A stretch of 64,000 bases of DNA from Streptomyces sp. NBC_01717 (GTDB taxonomy: Bacteria; Actinomycetota; Actinomycetes; Streptomycetales; Streptomycetaceae): the NCBI RefSeq assembly GCF_036248255.1, contig NZ_CP109178.1, positions 4,836,001 to 4,900,000 of the forward strand. The letters are read 5' to 3'. The notes beneath the pieces were generated by a model. It saw only the letters and a program-made list of their open reading frames with translations, made no database searches and was not told where the DNA came from. The position numbers were made by a program, and so were the translations under genes. Positions 1-10,830 of the stretch are shown piece by piece. Every line of letters starts with the position of its first letter. Position 1 is the stretch's first letter.

Positions 1-5
1 CCGGC

Positions 6-1148
6 TCATCGCCCCGCTCGGCGTCCGCCCATCGCGTCGTCCAGCGCCCGTTCCACATCGGCCACCAGGTCGCCCGCGTCCTCGGCCCCGACCGAGAACC
101 GGATGAAGCCTTCGGGTACGGCGTCGCCGCCCCAGCGCGCCCGCCGCTCGGCGGTGGAACGCACGCCGCCGAAGCTCGTGGCGTCGTCGACCAGCCGCAG
201 CCCGCCCAGGAAGCGCTCGGCGATCTCGCGGTCGGGCAGCACGAACGACACCACGGAGCCGAAGCGCCGCATCTGCCGGACGGCGACCGGGTACGAAGGG
301 TCGGTGGGCAGCCCCGGATACCGCAGCCCGGTGACCTCCTGCCGCTTGCCCAGCGCCTCGGCGAGAACGAGCGCGTTTGCGCACTGGCGGTCGATCCGAA
401 GCTCCAGCGTGGCCAGCGAACGGTGCGCGAGCCAGGCTTCCATCGGTCCGGGGATCGCCCCGACGACCTTGCGCCAGCGCCGCACGCCCGCCGCCAGCTC
501 CGGATCGTGGCAGGCCACGTGGCCGAGCAGGATGTCACCGTGTCCGGTCATGCCCTTGGTGTCACTGGCCACCGAGAAGTCGGCGCCCAGCTCCAGCGGA
601 CGCTGACCGAGCGGGGTGGCGAGCGTGTTGTCGACGGCGACCAGGACGCCGGCCCCGTGCGCGGCCTCGATGAGCCGCCGCAGGTCGCAGACGTCGAGCC
701 CAGGGTTGGACGGTGTCTCGATCCACAGCAGTCGGGCCCCTTCCAGGACCGCCAGCTGTGCGTCGCCCCCGGTGGGTGCGGTCCGCACCTCGACGCCGTA
801 AGCCTCCAGCTGCTGGCGTACGAGCGGCAGCGCCTGATAGCCGTCGTCGGGCAGGACGACCGTGTCCCCGGACCGCACCTGGGACAGCAGTACGGCCGAG
901 ATCGCCGCCATGCCGGAGGCGAACACCGTGGTCTCGACCGTCTCCCCCGGCGCTTCGAGCTCGCCGATGGCCCGCTCCAGGTGCGTCCAGGTCGGATTGG
1001 TGTCCCGGCCGTACGTGTACGGGCCGGTCGGCTCACCGGAGAGGTGGAAGTGCGCGGCGAATACCGGACCGGGCAGCGTGGGTTCGTACTGCTCCGGTTC
1101 GGGAAGACCCGCCCGTACCGCCCGGGTTCCGTCACCCATGGTGCTCAT
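6..1148 (-). CDS. Cystathionine gamma-lyase/synthase-family PLP enzyme
   Basis: 380 aa, the usual length for the Cys/Met-metabolism PLP-dependent family (gamma-lyase, gamma-synthase). The PLP lysine is K198 in SDTKGMTGHGD, and the substrate/cofactor segments YGRDTNPT (about 46-53) and ETPSNPGLDV (about 144-153) are present. It should catalyse gamma-elimination or gamma-replacement on cystathionine or O-acylhomoserine in the cytosol; lyase and synthase cannot be told apart by eye. The start at 1148 is preceded by an AAGGA-type ribosome site. A membrane protein lies 85 bp upstream on the same strand, so co-transcription is possible. Confidence 0.85.
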   Translation of the reverse strand: MSTMGDGTRAVRAGLPEPEQYEPTLPGPVFAAHFHLSGEPTGPYTYGRDTNPTWTHLERAIGELEAPGETVETTVFASGMAAISAVLLSQVRSGDTVVLPDDGYQALPLVRQQLEAYGVEVRTAPTGGDAQLAVLEGARLLWIETPSNPGLDVCDLRRLIEAAHGAGVLVAVDNTLATPLGQRPLELGADFSVASDTKGMTGHGDILLGHVACHDPELAAGVRRWRKVVGAIPGPMEAWLAHRSLATLELRIDRQCANALVLAEALGKRQEVTGLRYPGLPTDPSYPVAVRQMRRFGSVVSFVLPDREIAERFLGGLRLVDDATSFGGVRSTAERRARWGGDAVPEGFIRFSVGAEDAGDLVADVERALDDAMGGRRAGR

Positions 1149-1233
1149 GCTGTTCCTTCTGTTCTCTGGTCGTACCGGTGCTTCTGATCAAGCTGATGCT
1201 GCTGGTTCCGCTGATCGCTCTGATTCGGCCGGG

Positions 1234-1611
1234 TCAGTCCTCGTCCGGCAGGACGACATTCAGCGCCCAGGACACGACCGAGATGATCAGGCCGCCGAGC
1301 ACGGCGGTCCAGAAGCCCTCGACATGGAAACTGAGGTCGAACTGGTCGGCCAGCCATGAGGTCAGCAGCAGCATCAGCGCGTTCACCACAAGGGTGATCA
1401 GCCCCAGTGTGAGTATGAACAGCGGCAGGGTGAGCACCTTGACTATGGGCTTCACCACGAAGTTCACCAGCCCGAAGAGCAGGGCCACGAGGATCAGCGT
1501 GAGCACCTTGCGACCGGTACTGCCGCCGGACAGCGTGATGTTGTCGAGCAGCCAGATGGCCACGGCCAGCGCACCTGCGTTGGCGATCGTCTTGACTACA
1601 AAATTCTTCAT
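1234..1611 (-). CDS. Phage holin family (Mycobacteriophage holin superfamily IV-like) small membrane protein
   Basis: 125 aa, almost entirely hydrophobic, with about four membrane segments (residues 8-22, 35-55, 60-82 and 100-120). It fits the 'phage holin family protein' type common as single chromosomal genes in actinobacteria; the name reflects the fold and does not imply a phage here. The MKNFVVK start at 1611 is chosen because the longer frame to 1689 adds a Pro/Cys-rich stretch unlike a membrane-protein N-terminus. Its promoter must lie in the 68 bp shared with the divergent cupin gene. Confidence 0.75.
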   Translation of the reverse strand: MKNFVVKTIANAGALAVAIWLLDNITLSGGSTGRKVLTLILVALLFGLVNFVVKPIVKVLTLPLFILTLGLITLVVNALMLLLTSWLADQFDLSFHVEGFWTAVLGGLIISVVSWALNVVLPDED

Positions 1612-1679
1612 GTGTCTGATCGTGGCAGACATGATCGGTGGCGAACACCGGCAGGGCGAAAGCAAGGGGCGGACGGGCC

Positions 1680-1997
1680 ATGAAGGCATTCAGGCTGGAC
1701 GAACTGGAGGCGGAACGGGCCGCCAACGACGGCGCGTATCTGCAGTTCCTGCGGGAACGGAACATGTCTGTCGGCCTGTACGCGCTTGACGCCGGCGACC
1801 TCGATCCGCAGCAGCCGCACAACCAGGACGAGGTCTACTTCGTCGTCAGCGGCCGCGCCTCGATCACCGTAGGCATGGAGACCACACAGGTGGGCAGGGG
1901 AAGCGTGGTGTACGTACCGGCCGGTGTGGCCCACAAGTTCCACCACATCACCGAGGATCTGCGGGTCATGGTGGTCTTCTCTCCGCCGGAGAGCTGA
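1680..1997 (+). CDS. Cupin-domain protein
   Basis: 105 aa, single small beta-barrel cupin. Conserved motif 1 appears as PHNQDEVYFVVSG (about residues 45-57, with His/Gln/Glu ligand positions) and motif 2 as VYVPAGVAHKFHHI (about 77-90). Proteins of this type bind a metal and act as small dioxygenases, isomerases or sensors; the substrate cannot be inferred. The ATG at 1680 is preferred over upstream 1638 because the family starts just before the barrel. An imperfect 20-nt dyad (2004-2023) follows the stop and may be a weak terminator. Confidence 0.8.
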   Translation: MKAFRLDELEAERAANDGAYLQFLRERNMSVGLYALDAGDLDPQQPHNQDEVYFVVSGRASITVGMETTQVGRGSVVYVPAGVAHKFHHITEDLRVMVVFSPPES

Positions 1998-2134
1998 GCC
2001 GGGCCCTCAGGGATCCCTAAGGGTTCGATCAGGGGAGTTCGGGGGCTCCGGTGCCCCCGCAGCCCACCCCCGCGCCTCTAGCATCGAAGCAGGTGCTCAT
2101 CGAAGCCGTTACGCACAGAGACGAGGTTGGGACG

Positions 2135-2353
2135 ATGGCCGTTCGGGAGATATTCGCGGGGATGCCCTGGTGGGTGAAGTGGGTCGCGGTGCCCGTCATC
2201 GCGATCGTCGTGTTCGGCGGCCTGATCGCCAGCGTGATCGGGTTCGTGATCGGTCTGCTCTTCAAGGTCCTGGTCTTCGTGATCCTGGTCGGCGGGCTCG
2301 TGTTCGTCGTACGGAAGTTCATGTCGTCCTCGTCGTCTCGCGGCGACTGGTAG
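2135..2353 (+). CDS. DUF5326-like two-helix membrane protein
   Basis: 72 aa. A short amphipathic N-terminus (MAVREIFAGMPWWVKW) is followed by two membrane helices at about residues 15-38 and 43-64 and a Ser-rich, basic tail. I recognise the pattern as a Streptomyces-specific family (DUF5326) of unknown function. The ATG at 2135 sits after a long non-coding leader; upstream in-frame codons (2051-2134) lack codon bias. Confidence 0.75.
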   Translation: MAVREIFAGMPWWVKWVAVPVIAIVVFGGLIASVIGFVIGLLFKVLVFVILVGGLVFVVRKFMSSSSSRGDW

Positions 2354-2380
2354 GCGCCCGGCCGGTCACCAGTCGGGCAA

Positions 2381-2398
2381 TTAGCCCAGCAGGGCTAA
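2381..2398 (+). terminator. Hairpin after DUF5326 gene
   Basis: TTAGCCC/GGGCTAA, a 7-bp stem with an AGCA loop, 28 bp past the stop at 2353. It separates this gene from ssgR. Confidence 0.5.
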
Positions 2399-2601
2399 GT
2401 ACAAGACGAAACGACGCCCCCCGCGGACGCTGCCGATACAGTGGCGGTCCGCTGCCGTTGCCTGGGAAACAACTGTCCGCCACCACCCTGACCAGTGGTT
2501 TGTGTACACGCTCGGTCTCCGGACCCCAGGTCTGCGGCAGGTCCGTGGGGGCGGCCCCCACGAACGGGCTGACTGCCCGTCACCACGCCTGGGGGTGACC
2601 T

Positions 2602-3372
2602 TTGACCACGGCATCGAGTACCGCTGTCCCGACGTTGATCGGTTCGGTTCAGCGGGCGTTGAGGCTGTTGGAGGCTGTGGGCGCCCATCGGGACGGGGCG
2701 CCTGCGAAGCAGCTCGCACGGGAAGCGGGGCTTCCTCTTCCCACTGCCTATCACCTGTTGCGCACCCTGACCCATGAAGGCTATCTCCGCCGGGAGAACG
2801 GCGTATTCCTCTTCGGCTCCGCCGCCGAGAGGCTGGTCGACGACGGTGCGCTGCAGAGTCGTCGCAGCACCATGGCCCAGTCGCTGGCCCGCTGGCGCGA
2901 CATCATCGGTGCACCGGTGTACTGCGCCGTCTACCGTGAGGGTGAGATCGAACTCATCGCGGTCGCCGACACCCCCGCGGCACCGGCGGTCGAGGAGTGG
3001 GCCTCGTTCCGGGAGACCGGACATGCCCATGCGATCGGCCAGTGTCTCTTGAGCCGGCTCGACGAGAAGGCCCGTGAGGACCATCTGGATCGTCACCCTG
3101 TGCAGCCCCTGACCCGCTACTCGGTGCGGGACCGACCGGCGTTTCTTGAGCGTCTGAGGTCGTTGGAGCGAACGGAACCTGTTGTCGAACGACAGGAGTA
3201 CGCCCTCGGAACGGTCTGCGCCGCCATCCCGATCGCGGTCGGCTACACGGCCGCCGCCATGGCCATTTCGGTACCCCTCGACGAAGAAGATCGCTTGCTC
3301 CCCGCAGTCGAACGACTACGCGGTGAAGTGGCGAGCCTCTTGCGTTCGCTCGTGTTCTCTATCAGTATCTGA
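2602..3372 (+). CDS. ssgR: IclR-family regulator SsgR
   Basis: 256 aa, a normal IclR length. The N-terminal winged HTH spans about residues 12-75 (SVQRALRLLEAV...LPLPTAYHLLRTL), and the C-terminal effector domain follows (about 85-250). It lies directly upstream of ssgA in the same direction. In S. coelicolor and S. griseus, SsgR is the IclR-type activator of ssgA, so the identity rests on position as well as family. The start is TTG at 2602 (MTTASST), with GTG 2595 out of frame. It probably activates the promoter in the 131-bp gap before ssgA. Confidence 0.88.
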   Translation: MTTASSTAVPTLIGSVQRALRLLEAVGAHRDGAPAKQLAREAGLPLPTAYHLLRTLTHEGYLRRENGVFLFGSAAERLVDDGALQSRRSTMAQSLARWRDIIGAPVYCAVYREGEIELIAVADTPAAPAVEEWASFRETGHAHAIGQCLLSRLDEKAREDHLDRHPVQPLTRYSVRDRPAFLERLRSLERTEPVVERQEYALGTVCAAIPIAVGYTAAAMAISVPLDEEDRLLPAVERLRGEVASLLRSLVFSISI

Positions 3373-3503
3373 AAAATCACTCCTTGTGATCTGCTATCGC
3401 GTGCACCACGATGGCGTCAATAGGGCCATGGGGGATCATTCCTGGCCAGATTCATCTACTGCGGGGTTGAACGATGCGCGAGTCGGTTCAAGCTGAGGTC
3501 ATG

Positions 3504-3911
3504 ATGAGTTTTCTCGTCTCCGAGGAGCTCTCATTCCGTATCCCGGTGGAGCTCCGGTACGAGGTATGCGATCCGTATGCGATCCGGATGACCTTCCATC
3601 TGCCCGGTGACGCCCCCGTCACCTGGGCTTTCGGTCGCGAGCTTCTGTTGGACGGCCTCAACAGCCCCAGCGGTGACGGCGATGTGCACATCAGTCCCAC
3701 GGAGCCCGAGGGACTGTCCGACGTACACATCCGGCTTCAGGTCGGCGCGGACCGCGCTCTCTTCAGGGCCGGCACAGCGCCACTCGTCGCGTTTCTCGAC
3801 CGGACGGACAAGCTCGTCCCCCTCGGCCAGGAGTGCACACTGAGTGACTTCGAGGGCAACCTCGAGGAGGCGTTGGGCCGGATCCTGGCCAAGGAGCAGA
3901 ATGCCGGCTGA
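3504..3911 (+). CDS. ssgA: Sporulation/cell-division protein SsgA
   Basis: 135 aa SsgA-like protein (SALP), a family found only in morphologically complex actinomycetes. The sequence is close to what I remember of S. coelicolor SsgA (MSFLVSEELSFRIPVELRY). SsgA marks sites of germ-tube emergence, branching and septation, and promotes SsgB/FtsZ recruitment during sporulation-specific division. Three in-frame ATGs are possible (3474, 3501, 3504). 3504 follows GAGG at 7-9 nt and matches the S. coelicolor N-terminus; 3474 gives a 145-aa form. No terminator is evident beyond an imperfect GC dyad near 3925-3942. Confidence 0.92.
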   Translation: MSFLVSEELSFRIPVELRYEVCDPYAIRMTFHLPGDAPVTWAFGRELLLDGLNSPSGDGDVHISPTEPEGLSDVHIRLQVGADRALFRAGTAPLVAFLDRTDKLVPLGQECTLSDFEGNLEEALGRILAKEQNAG

Positions 3912-4006
3912 AAAGGTTTGGGCCGACGGCCGGCGCGCCGGTCGAACACGGCGTCCGCCGAACGGGTGATATGTACTCCGCGCCGGGACGGCCGCTGCCT
4001 TGAGCG

Positions 4007-5344
4007 TCAATGCCTCGCCCTGCGACGCCGGCCCCTTCCGTTCCGTGCGGGTGCCGAAGCTCCGGCTTCCGCGCCGAGCCCTGTGCGGTCCGCGGAGACG
4101 ACCAGCGCCGCCAGCACCGTGGTCACCGGCACCGAGGCGACCAGTCCGATCGACCCGACCAGCGTTCGTACGATCTCCTCCGCCACGAGTTCGCTGTTGG
4201 CCACCGTGCCCACACTGCTCTGCGCGATCGAGAACAGCAGCAGCAGGGGAAGCGCGGCGCCGGCGTAGGCGAGCACCAGCGTGTTGACCACTGAGGCGAT
4301 GTGGTCCCGACCGATCCTGATACCCGCCCGGTACAGCTTCCGCGCACCCATCGTCGGGTCGGCCTGGTGCAGCTCCCAGACCGCCGACGTCTGGGTGACC
4401 GTCACATCGTCCAGCACGCCGAGCGAGCCGATGATGACGCCGGCCAGCAGCAGGCCGCTCATGTCGATGTGGGGGTACAGGCCGTGGATGAGGCCGGTGC
4501 TGTCGTCGGTGTTGCCGGTCAGGCTCGCCCAGTCGATGAAGAGCGAACCGAGCAGCCCGATCAGCAGCAGCGAGATCAACGTGCCGATGACCGCGACCGA
4601 GGTGCGGGCGGTCAGCCCATGGCACATGTAGAGCGCGATCAGCATGATCGCGCTGGCCCCGATGACCGCGACCAGCAGCGGATTCGAACCCTGCAGGATC
4701 GCGGGGAGGATGAACAGGGTCAGCACGGCGAACGACACGGCGAGCGCGATCAGCGCCATCACCCCGCGCAGCCTGCCCACCACGACCACTGCGAGAGCGA
4801 AGATCCCGGCCAGCAGAGCCATCGGGAACTTCCGGTCCACATCCGTCACGGAGTACTGAAGGTCATGGGGCGCGTCGGGGGCGTACGCGACGATCACGCC
4901 CTGTCCCTCGTGCAACTGCCGTGGCGCGTCGGGCTGGACGATCTCGACGAAGGTCCTTCCCTTCTCGTGGCCGGTCGTCACCTTGATCGTGGCCTTCTCG
5001 CACAGTCCCGGCTCCTGGCCGGGCGTGGTGTTCCCCGACGGCGTCGTGGTGTTGCCGGTGACCGGGGTCTGCGCGGCGTTCACGTTCTTGCAGTCGACCT
5101 TGTCGACGTTCACCACCGTGGCCTGCTGGGTCTGCCGGTCGAAGCCGACGCCGGTGCGCTCGTGCGCGGGTGCACCGCCCGGCCAGAGCACCACCAGGCC
5201 GACGACGACAGCGGTGGTGAACGGGATCAGGACGGCCGCGATGACCTTGCGCAGATGTTTCGAGACCGGCGCGGCAGGCCCGTGGCTGTGCGAGTGACCG
5301 TGCTGTTGGTCCTGCGGTCCGGGGTCATTTCGAGGGGACGTCAC
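4007..5344 (-). CDS. YibE/F-family membrane protein
   Basis: About 445 aa. The N-terminus is His-rich (HGHSHSHG, a possible metal-binding tail), then one membrane helix, then an extracytoplasmic domain of about 110 residues with two cysteines, then seven or more helices typical of YibE/F. The family is thought to be involved in transport, but the substrate is unknown. The start is uncertain: GTG 5344 (VTSPRNDPG) or GTG 5377, neither with a clear ribosome site; 5344 is preferred because the extra 11 residues contain CDDPP and are atypical. It converges on ssgA and diverges from the thiC riboswitch region. Confidence 0.78.
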   Translation of the reverse strand: MTSPRNDPGPQDQQHGHSHSHGPAAPVSKHLRKVIAAVLIPFTTAVVVGLVVLWPGGAPAHERTGVGFDRQTQQATVVNVDKVDCKNVNAAQTPVTGNTTTPSGNTTPGQEPGLCEKATIKVTTGHEKGRTFVEIVQPDAPRQLHEGQGVIVAYAPDAPHDLQYSVTDVDRKFPMALLAGIFALAVVVVGRLRGVMALIALAVSFAVLTLFILPAILQGSNPLLVAVIGASAIMLIALYMCHGLTARTSVAVIGTLISLLLIGLLGSLFIDWASLTGNTDDSTGLIHGLYPHIDMSGLLLAGVIIGSLGVLDDVTVTQTSAVWELHQADPTMGARKLYRAGIRIGRDHIASVVNTLVLAYAGAALPLLLLFSIAQSSVGTVANSELVAEEIVRTLVGSIGLVASVPVTTVLAALVVSADRTGLGAEAGASAPARNGRGRRRRARH

Positions 5345-5420
5345 CGGGGGATCATCGCAAGAAGAGAAGGGGGCCACTGTTCAGTACGCCTCGAAGGGCG
5401 CTAGCTTGATGACACCTTTG

Positions 5421-5535
5421 TACACGCGGGAGCTCGGAGCACCGGGCTGAGAGGGCGCTGATATCCGTACATCCGTACGGGACAGGCTGCGCCGACCGCC
5501 GAACCTGTTACCGGGTAATGCCGGCGTAGGGAGTA
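5421..5535 (+). promoter_or_regulatory. TPP riboswitch (THI element) of thiC
   Basis: The conserved THI-element blocks occur in order: GCGGGAGC (about 5426), GGGCTGAGAGGG (5444), CCGCCGAACCTG (5499) and GGTAATGCCGGCGTAGGGAG (5514-5533). The last block ends 9 nt before the thiC ATG, and its GGGAG is the most plausible ribosome binding site. Binding of thiamine pyrophosphate should therefore block translation initiation, the usual mode in high-GC actinobacteria. No separate terminator hairpin lies between the aptamer and the gene, which supports translational control. Confidence 0.93.
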
Positions 5536-5536
5536 G

Positions 5537-7318
<1,782 letters not shown>

Positions 7319-7328
7319 GTCATCAGGT

Positions 7329-7375
7329 GGTGCACCGCGCCGGGCGCTGCGAGAACCGTCCCGGCGTGGTGCACC
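7329..7375 (+). terminator. thiC terminator
   Basis: A 16-bp stem (7329-7344 with 7360-7375) has one mismatch and a 15-nt loop. It starts 10 bp past the thiC stop. Confidence 0.75.
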
Positions 7376-7481
7376 TCTCCGGGCCGAAGGCCAGGAGGAG
7401 GAGCAGGGCCGCGCGTACGAGGAGAACGAGACCTGCTCCGATCGCCGGCACGAGGACGACGAGCAAGAGATCTTGCCCCGG

Positions 7482-8300
7482 TCAGTCCAGCTCGTGTTCC
7501 GGTCCGCCGAAGTCCGGGCTGGTGAAGTCGGGGCTGGTGAACGACGGGCGGGGACCCGCCGCCGGGCCCTCTTCCGGACCCGAGAAGTCCGGCCTGGAGT
7601 AGCCGATCTTCGGGATGCGGTTGGCCGAACGGTGCGGTGTACGTGATGCGGGGCCGGCCGTCGGGTCGGCGAGCGCATCCCGCAGGAACGGCAGGATGCC
7701 CCGCTCCAGCAGCGCATGGCGCCAGGCTTCCCTGGCGCGCGCCACATCCTCCGGCAGCTCGTCCTCGGTGTCCTCGGCCGGCAGCGACGTCGAGCCGTTG
7801 CGCAGCGCCGTGGTGAGCAGTCCGATGGCGGCGGCCAGTATCGCCGCCGCCATGACCGCCGCGAAGAACCAGCCGGCGGTGACCATGGTGTCGGCGAACG
7901 ACGGGGGCCTGCTGAGTATCTTCAGGATGTAGCCGACCAGCAGGAAGATCAGCGCGGCGGTGCCCGCGAGCATCGGCGCCAGGACGGTGACGACCGCCCC
8001 TATGCCGGCGCCCGGCCGGTCCGGATCGTCCGCTTCGGACCCGAGGCCCGAACCCTGGGCCGAGTCGGCGGCCGGTCCGCGCAGCTCTTCACGGACCTTC
8101 ACGTAGTGGTCGTACTCGGTGGCTGCCGCCGCGGTGATCAGAGCCGTGGCGTTCAGCGCCATGGTGCGCAGCTGTTCCGTGTTGAGCCGTTCGCCGACTC
8201 CGGCCAGATCCGGTCGTTCGTGAGCGTGGCGTAGCGCATCGCCGAGGATCCGCTCGTACTCGGGTCGGTCCTCGGCCAGCAGGTGCGGAGCGCTGTTCAT
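7482..8300 (-). CDS. Membrane protein of unknown function with acidic repeat tail
   Basis: 272 aa. The N-terminal soluble helical part (about 1-80) is followed by an Asp/Gly-rich linker and two membrane helices (about 97-120 and 133-162). The cytosolic tail ends in short repeats of the form SGPEEGP / FTSPDFTSPDFGGPE. I do not recognise a named family. ATG 8300 is preferred over 8306 because the GGGGG run just upstream is at proper distance only for 8300. Confidence 0.65.
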   Translation of the reverse strand: MNSAPHLLAEDRPEYERILGDALRHAHERPDLAGVGERLNTEQLRTMALNATALITAAAATEYDHYVKVREELRGPAADSAQGSGLGSEADDPDRPGAGIGAVVTVLAPMLAGTAALIFLLVGYILKILSRPPSFADTMVTAGWFFAAVMAAAILAAAIGLLTTALRNGSTSLPAEDTEDELPEDVARAREAWRHALLERGILPFLRDALADPTAGPASRTPHRSANRIPKIGYSRPDFSGPEEGPAAGPRPSFTSPDFTSPDFGGPEHELD

Positions 8301-8488
8301 GTGCATCCCCCGATGCTCCGTTGGGCCTGAGTACCCGCTTGGACCGGGCAGTTGGGCGGAAACGGAGGAGAGCCTGCTACTGATAGGCCGATGGTAGAGC
8401 GCCCACGGCACGGGGTGACAGGGGGTTTCCGTAAATAGGCCCAGTGGTCGGCGTGGTCAGGTCGTGGATGCGTCTTCCCCGAAGACCG

Positions 8489-9544
8489 TCAGTCATGCAA
8501 CGGCAGCCGGACGACCAGCAGCTTTCCGGCCATGGTCACGCCGCCGTCCATGGCGATGGCGAAGCCGTCCGCGTACACGTGCGGGCCGTCCACCACGGGG
8601 CCGGCGCTGTCCTCGCCGTCCTCCGAGCCGACCTCGCCGAGCAGATACGGAATGGGGCTGTGACCATGGACGATGCGCTGTCCGCCGTACGCCGCCATCA
8701 GCTCCTGGACTGCCTGCGAGCCCCCCTCGTCGCGGAAGGCGAACCGCCTGGTGAGCTTGCGGAACAGGTCCCAGCACTCGTCGGCGTCGTTACGCGTGAG
8801 AATGGCGTGCACGGTCTCGTTGACGTCTTCGATGGTGGAGCCGTAGTCGAGGTACGCCGTCGTGTCGGAGTGCATCAGAAGGTGCCCGTCCTCCTCGACG
8901 ACCGCGTCGAGACGGGACATCCACTGGAGGTGGACGTCCTGGAGCCGCTCCATGTCGGACTTCTGGCCGCCGTTGAGCAGCCAGGCGGCCTGGAAGGTGG
9001 CGGTGCCCGCACCGGAGTTGACCGGTGTGTCGGCGAACCGCTTTGCGCCGATGAGCAGCAGTTCGTGGTTGCCCATCAGGGCCTTGCAGTAGCCGCCCGC
9101 GGCCGCGGCCTCGGCGGACAGACGCATGACCAGGTCGATGACGCCGATGCCGTCCGGACCGCGGTCGGTGAAGTCGCCGAGGAACCAGAGCCGGGCGTTG
9201 CCCGCGGCCCAGGCACCGTCGGCGTCGATGAGGCCCTGTGCCATGAGGGCGTCGCGAAGCTCGTCCAGGTAACCGTGGACGTCGCCGACCACGTACAGCG
9301 GCCCGAGACCCTGGTCCGTGGCGGGCCGCGGATCCGGGACGGCCTGCACCTGGACGGTGTCACCGCGGTTGATCACGGGAAGATCGCGCGCGGTGGGCGT
9401 GTATCCCTCCGGCTCGTCGCCCGGTACGACATCGCCGGGGTGCGGCGCCGCGGGCGGCGCCGGAGTCTGCGCATAGGGCGGCACACGGAAGTCACGCAAC
9501 GTCGCCGTCCGTTCCACGGGTTCCTGACCGGCCCCCTGTGTCAT
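8489..9544 (-). CDS. Metallophosphoesterase (calcineurin-like)
   Basis: 351 aa. Calcineurin-type motifs are in order: GDVHG (about 88-92), GDFTDRG (about 120-126), GNHE (about 155-158) and GHSPIPY near the C-terminus. These supply the two-metal site of a Ser/Thr phosphatase or bis(nucleoside)-tetraphosphatase-type fold. A Pro-rich N-terminal extension of about 75 residues precedes the catalytic domain. GGAGGGG stands 6 nt before ATG 9544. The substrate is unknown. Confidence 0.82.
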   Translation of the reverse strand: MTQGAGQEPVERTATLRDFRVPPYAQTPAPPAAPHPGDVVPGDEPEGYTPTARDLPVINRGDTVQVQAVPDPRPATDQGLGPLYVVGDVHGYLDELRDALMAQGLIDADGAWAAGNARLWFLGDFTDRGPDGIGVIDLVMRLSAEAAAAGGYCKALMGNHELLLIGAKRFADTPVNSGAGTATFQAAWLLNGGQKSDMERLQDVHLQWMSRLDAVVEEDGHLLMHSDTTAYLDYGSTIEDVNETVHAILTRNDADECWDLFRKLTRRFAFRDEGGSQAVQELMAAYGGQRIVHGHSPIPYLLGEVGSEDGEDSAGPVVDGPHVYADGFAIAMDGGVTMAGKLLVVRLPLHD

Positions 9545-9717
9545 CGACCCCTCCACCACCGTCGCGCCGCCGTACACCTGACGGGCCCTGCTGGTCGGGG
9601 TGGTCCGCGGTGTCGTGCGCCCATCATAGGAATGCGGATCGTGCAGTGTGATGCACCAGGGGAGGTGAATCCGGGCGCACGACAGGTTCACCGGCCGATT
9701 GGTCCCAATTGGCCTGA

Positions 9718-10830
9718 TCAATCCCTGGACGGGGACCGAGGCGCGCTGACCGTGGTACGTGGCGGACGGCGTTGCGAGGACGTCCGGACGATGAGTTCGG
9801 TCGGTATGACCCGCTCCACCGGACCGTCCTGGTCGACACCTTCGATCGCGTCGATGAGGAGCTGGACGACCGCGGTGCCGATCTGACGCGGTTTGAGTGA
9901 GAGCGTGGTGATGGGGGGCTCGGTCGTCGCGTACACGGTGGACTCGCTGCAGCAGACCAGCAGCAGATCCTCGGGGACGCGCAACCCGTACCGGCGCGCG
10001 GCCGCCAGCAGGTCGGTGCCGTTGGGGTCGAAGAGCCCGTATACGGCGTCGGGCCGGTCCGGGCGGGCGAGGAGCCGGTCGGCGGCTACCGCCCCCGCAC
10101 ACGGATCGTGGGCGGGATAGGACTCGTAGACCGGATCCTGGCCCACGCGCTCGCACCAGTGGAGGTATGCGGTGGTGGAGAGCCGGGTGTACGTGTCGGT
10201 GGTGGTGCCGGTGAGCAGGCCGATCCGGCGGGCCCCGGCGGCGGCGAGGTGGTCGAGGAGGTCGAGCACGGCGGCCCGGTGGTCGTTGTCCACCCACGCG
10301 GTGACCGGCAGGGTCCCGGCGGGGCGGCCGTCCGAGACGACGGGCAGCCCCTGGCGGACGAGTTCGGTGACGACCGGGTCCTGGTCGGAGGGGTCGATGA
10401 CGACGGTGCCGTCTAGGGCGACGTTCGACCAGACGTCGTGGCGTGAGGTGGCGGGGAGGATGACGAGGGCGTAGCCGCGGGCGAGCGCGGCAGAGGTGGC
10501 CGCTCTGGCCATCTCGGCGAAGTAGGCGAATTCGGTGAAGGTGAAAGGTTCATCCCCGTACGTCGTCACGGTCAGGCCGATGAGGCCGGACTTGCCGGTA
10601 CGGAGGGTTCGGGCCGCGGCGGACGGGCGGTAGCCCAGGCGCTCGGCGACCTCGCGGACATGGCGGCGGGTGGCGTCCGGGAGCCGTCCCTTGCCGTTGA
10701 GCGCGTCGGAGACGGTCGTGATGGAGACCCCGGCGGCGGCGGCCACATCCCGGATTCCCGCTCGTCCCTGCCGGCCGCCGCGCCGGGGTGTCTCCGTCCG
10801 GCTCACCTGGTGCTTCCCTGCTGCTGTCAT
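9718..10830 (-). CDS. LacI/GalR-family transcriptional regulator
   Basis: 370 aa. The LacI HTH occupies about residues 25-72 (IRDVAAAAGVSITTVSDALNG, then the hinge RPSAAARTL), and a periplasmic-binding-like effector domain follows. The family usually represses sugar uptake or catabolism genes, but none is adjacent here, so its regulon is elsewhere or it is autoregulatory. The upstream divergent gene is an aminotransferase, an unlikely target. A Ser/Arg-rich tail extends past the conserved domain. Confidence 0.85.
   Translation of the reverse strand: MTAAGKHQVSRTETPRRGGRQGRAGIRDVAAAAGVSITTVSDALNGKGRLPDATRRHVREVAERLGYRPSAAARTLRTGKSGLIGLTVTTYGDEPFTFTEFAYFAEMARAATSAALARGYALVILPATSRHDVWSNVALDGTVVIDPSDQDPVVTELVRQGLPVVSDGRPAGTLPVTAWVDNDHRAAVLDLLDHLAAAGARRIGLLTGTTTDTYTRLSTTAYLHWCERVGQDPVYESYPAHDPCAGAVAADRLLARPDRPDAVYGLFDPNGTDLLAAARRYGLRVPEDLLLVCCSESTVYATTEPPITTLSLKPRQIGTAVVQLLIDAIEGVDQDGPVERVIPTELIVRTSSQRRPPRTTVSAPRSPSRD

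Noticed and set aside
1234..1611. Prophage remnant suggested by the holin-family name
   Set aside because: Single small membrane gene among core genes; no lysin, tail or integrase gene nearby.
3925..3942. GC-rich dyad CCGGCGCGCCGG as terminator of ssgA
   Set aside because: Short and imperfect; such palindromes are common by chance at this GC content.
8444..9886. 480-codon open frame on the plus strand
   Set aside because: Antisense to the metallophosphoesterase, whose catalytic motifs are clear on the other strand.
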